From Paraburkholderia panacisoli (GTDB lineage: Bacteria; Pseudomonadota; Gammaproteobacteria; Burkholderiales; Burkholderiaceae): a DNA stretch of 64,000 nucleotides. Below the pieces are notes generated by a model. That model was given only the letters and a program-made list of their open reading frames with translations, was not told where the DNA came from and did no database searches. The stretch lies in contig NZ_VTUZ01000027.1 of assembly GCF_008369935.1 (NCBI RefSeq), positions 1 to 64,000 on the forward strand. The letters run 5' to 3'. Within the stretch, counting starts at the first letter, position 1. Each line of letters starts with the position of its first letter. Of the stretch, positions 61,683 through 64,000 are shown one piece after another. Both the position numbers and the translations under genes were made by a program.

Positions 61683-63743
61683 ATGCTAGAAAAACCAGCC
61701 GCGCCGTGGCGCGCGACACATGTCGCAACGACGACATCCGCGCCCGCCGTTACCGCAGGCGGCGCTCAAGAGCCTCCACATTCGGTCCCGCGCGGCGGAG
61801 CGCTGCCCCACCCGGTGCATGGCCCGCTTCACAACCCGCTCGACAGCCGGTTGCACACCACCCCCGCCGACGCCGCGCGCGCGGCCGGGCACGGCGCGCA
61901 GACAGCCGAAGCGAAAGCCTTCCCGGACGCCGCCACCCCCGCCGGCGCAACCGATCGCGCCGCCCGCGGCGTGCGCCGCTGGCGCGCGCTCGCCGCTGTT
62001 CGTCCGCTGTTATGGCTCGTCGCGCTGGCGATCCTGTGCGCGTGGCTGCTGCCTGGCACCCTCGGCCATGAGCCGTGGAAGCAGGACGAAACCTACACGT
62101 TCGGCATCGTCCAGCACATGCTCGACACCGGCGATCTGGTCGTGCCCACCAACGCCGGCCAACCGTTCGTCGAAAAGCCGCCGATCTACGACTGGGTCGC
62201 CACCTGCCTCGCCTGGATGTTCGGCCGCTATCTGCCGCTGCACGATGCGGCGCGTCTCGCGAGCGCGCTGTTCGCCGGACTGACGGTCTACTACACGGCA
62301 CGCATCGCGCGCCGCGCGGCGGACGCGTCGAGCTGGTTCGACCTGCGTGTGATCGGCACGCTGGCGTTGTTCGCCGGCACGCTTGTCGTCGTCAAGCACG
62401 TGCACGATTTGATGACCGACATCGCCCTGATGGCCGGCGCCGCGCTAGGCTTCTGCGGACTCTTCGAGCTGGTGTTGGTGCATCTGCGCGACGACGCGCG
62501 TGAGCAACCGGTCGACGCGCGCGCGCGGCGCGATGCGATCCTCAGCGGCGCGGCGATGTTCGGCGCGGGGGTCGGCGTGACGCTGCTGGCCAAGGGCCTG
62601 TTCGTACCGCTCGTGTTCGCCGCGACCACCGTCGCGGTACTCGTGCTGTATTCCGCTTGCCGCAGCCGCAGCTTTGCCGGCGCGCTCGGCGTCGCCGCGC
62701 TGGTGTGCGCGCCGTTCGCGCTGATCTGGCCGATCTGCTTCTACCTGCGCTCGGAAACGCTCTTCAAGGTCTGGCTGTGGGACAACAACGTCGGACGCTA
62801 CTTCGGTTTTTCGGTGGCCGAACTCGGCTCCGAAAACGAGAGCCACCTGTTCGTGCTGCGCACGGTGTTGAGCGTCGGCTTCCCGGTGGTGCCGCTGGCG
62901 CTAGCCGCGCTTGCCGGCGGCGCGTGGCGGCGCTGGCGCGATCCGCGCGTGGCATTGCCGGCGATCTTCGCGGGCATCGGCTTCGCCGTGTTGCAGAGCT
63001 CGGCGACCGTGCGCGAGCTGTACATCCTGCCGTTCATCGCGCCACTCGCATTGCTGGCGATGCAGGGTGTGGAAAGGCTGCCCCGTCGCCTGCATGTGAG
63101 CTGGGACATGGTGAGCCGCGTGCTGTTCGGCAGCACGGCGGCACTCACGTGGATCATCTGGTCGATCATGAGCAGCCCGACGCACACGCATGCGCAGTTG
63201 CACCTGCTCAGCCGCTGGCTGCCGCTCGATTGGGTGTTGCCGGTCAAACCGGTGCTGGTCGCCGCCGCCCTGCTGATGACCTTCGGCTGGCTATGGCTGC
63301 TGCCGCTCTTCAAGCACAGCGGCAAGTGGCGCGGCGTGCTGAGCTGGTGCGCGGGCGCGACGCTCGCGTGGGGGCTGGTGAGCACGTTGCTGCTGCCATG
63401 GCTCGACTATGCGAAGAGCTACCGCTCGGTGTTCGAAGAACTGGCGGCGAAGATGAATATCGAGTGGAACGACGGCGATTGCATGGCTAGTGCCGGGCTG
63501 GGCGAATCCGAAGCGCCGATGCTCTACTACTACACCGGTATCGAGCATCAGCCGGCTGCGGACACGCGCAACACCGAATGCACGTGGCTGATCGACGAAA
63601 GCCGCCGCGACCATGCGCGCGCACCGCAGGGCGAATGGCGCCTGTTCTGGTCGGGCGCGCGTCCGGGGGATACGGATGAACTGTTGCGGGTGTTCGTGCG
63701 TACGCCCGCTACCACCACTCCGGCTGCGGCGCCACGCAATTAG
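61683..63743 (+). CDS. ArnT-like GT39/PMT-family glycosyltransferase
   Basis: 686 residues, 11-13 membrane helices. The PMT family start LPGTLGHEPWKQDETYTFGI has the conserved acidic pair in a periplasmic loop, and VGRYFGFSVAELGSENESHL is another. ArnT-like enzymes move aminoarabinose or other sugars from undecaprenyl phosphate to lipid A or to glycans. The first 115 residues are low-complexity Ala/Pro/Thr sequence with no match. ATG 61683 is weakly supported (AGAGA upstream). The 258-bp gap before it has no other feature seen. Confidence 0.82.
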   Translation: MLEKPAAPWRATHVATTTSAPAVTAGGAQEPPHSVPRGGALPHPVHGPLHNPLDSRLHTTPADAARAAGHGAQTAEAKAFPDAATPAGATDRAARGVRRWRALAAVRPLLWLVALAILCAWLLPGTLGHEPWKQDETYTFGIVQHMLDTGDLVVPTNAGQPFVEKPPIYDWVATCLAWMFGRYLPLHDAARLASALFAGLTVYYTARIARRAADASSWFDLRVIGTLALFAGTLVVVKHVHDLMTDIALMAGAALGFCGLFELVLVHLRDDAREQPVDARARRDAILSGAAMFGAGVGVTLLAKGLFVPLVFAATTVAVLVLYSACRSRSFAGALGVAALVCAPFALIWPICFYLRSETLFKVWLWDNNVGRYFGFSVAELGSENESHLFVLRTVLSVGFPVVPLALAALAGGAWRRWRDPRVALPAIFAGIGFAVLQSSATVRELYILPFIAPLALLAMQGVERLPRRLHVSWDMVSRVLFGSTAALTWIIWSIMSSPTHTHAQLHLLSRWLPLDWVLPVKPVLVAAALLMTFGWLWLLPLFKHSGKWRGVLSWCAGATLAWGLVSTLLLPWLDYAKSYRSVFEELAAKMNIEWNDGDCMASAGLGESEAPMLYYYTGIEHQPAADTRNTECTWLIDESRRDHARAPQGEWRLFWSGARPGDTDELLRVFVRTPATTTPAAAPRN

Positions 63744-63782
63744 CGCGGCAGCGCCCGCGCGCGTTGGCTTATCTTCGGCTGC

Positions 63783-64000
63783 CTAGAACGACGAACCGGG
63801 TTCGCGCAGAAACGCGATTTCCTCCGCGCTCGACGCGCGCCCAAGCACCGCATTGCGATGTGGAAAGCGCCCAAAGCGCTCGATGATCTCCGCGTGCCGC
63901 ACCGCGAACCGGTAGTAAGACTCGCCACCCGGTTCCGCTTGCAGCTGCTTGGACAGCCGCAGCGACTCGCGCTGGCTGGCGAGCGTTTCGTCGTGTTCGA
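63783..64000 (-). CDS. DUF924 family protein, C-terminal part, cut by the window edge
   Basis: About 72 codons of a gene that enters from the right. The text EIIERFGRFPHRNAVLGRAS then SAEEIAFLREPGSSF is the C terminus of the DUF924 family, whose members are about 190 residues. The stop TAG is at 63783-63785. DUF924 is an all-helical family related to tetratricopeptide folds and of unknown function. It converges with the ArnT-like gene. Confidence 0.8.
   Translation of the reverse strand, partial: EHDETLASQRESLRLSKQLQAEPGGESYYRFAVRHAEIIERFGRFPHRNAVLGRASSAEEIAFLREPGSSF

Overview
The window is GC-rich chromosomal DNA of a Burkholderiaceae bacterium, most likely Paraburkholderia. The gene order is typical of that group: tpiA-secG-tRNA-Leu-nuoABCDEFGHIJKLMN, rpsO-pnp, and ilvI-ilvH-ilvC-psd-pssA-leuA. 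It also carries many paralogous acyl-CoA genes. Genes are dense on both strands. No prophage, CRISPR array or rRNA was found. The one clear mobile element is a group II intron.

Layout. 0-7.5 kb: a twice-frameshifted LuxR-type regulator, a CbiM-like membrane protein, a secreted protein with a lysine-rich tail, an M14 carboxypeptidase, YaaA, a PIN protein, an aminotransferase and a glutathione S-transferase. 7.6-14 kb (+): an acyl-CoA operon with 3-hydroxyacyl-CoA dehydrogenase, enoyl-CoA hydratase, histidine phosphatase, APH-type kinase and acyl-CoA dehydrogenase, then a nu-class GST. The kinase/dehydrogenase pair resembles the 4-hydroxyacyl-CoA phosphorylation route of LvaA/LvaC and ACAD10/11. 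14.2-18 kb (-): a second acyl-CoA operon with two MaoC hydratases, two acyl-CoA dehydrogenases and a DUF1178 gene, with a 30-bp near-palindrome in its likely promoter. 18.1-19.0 kb (-): a two-gene module of a small HicA-like protein and an HTH protein, headed by a perfect 20-bp inverted repeat. 19.3-35.3 kb (-): the complete 14-gene complex I operon plus DUF2818 and a Nudix hydrolase. 35.4-41 kb (-): tRNA-Leu(GAG), secG, tpiA, a quinone oxidoreductase, pnp and rpsO. 41.2-43.3 kb: a periplasmic binding protein and a lipoprotein.

43.5-53.4 kb (-): branched-chain amino acid and phosphatidylethanolamine genes (leuA, pssA, psd, ilvC, ilvH, ilvI). A 2.8-kb group II intron lies between the ilvC terminator and psd, ending only about 17 nt before psd. 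53.8-56.1 kb (+): a sigma factor, a DUF3619 membrane protein, a DUF3106 protein and an RDD protein, which look like an envelope-stress unit. 56.2-59 kb (+): a PlcP-like metallophosphoesterase, a GT4 glycosyltransferase and a diacylglycerol kinase behind a Pho-box-like site, read here as a phosphate-starvation lipid-remodelling operon. 59-64 kb: a TetR regulator with a self-operator-like site, a LOG-family protein, an SDR, an ArnT-like glycosyltransferase and the end of a DUF924 gene.

The strongest leads for new biology are the plcP-agt-dgkA operon with its Pho box, the kinase/acyl-CoA dehydrogenase operon, the HicA-like/HTH module with its palindrome, and the intron placed against psd. All assignments come from reading motifs and gene order; no database search or alignment was run.
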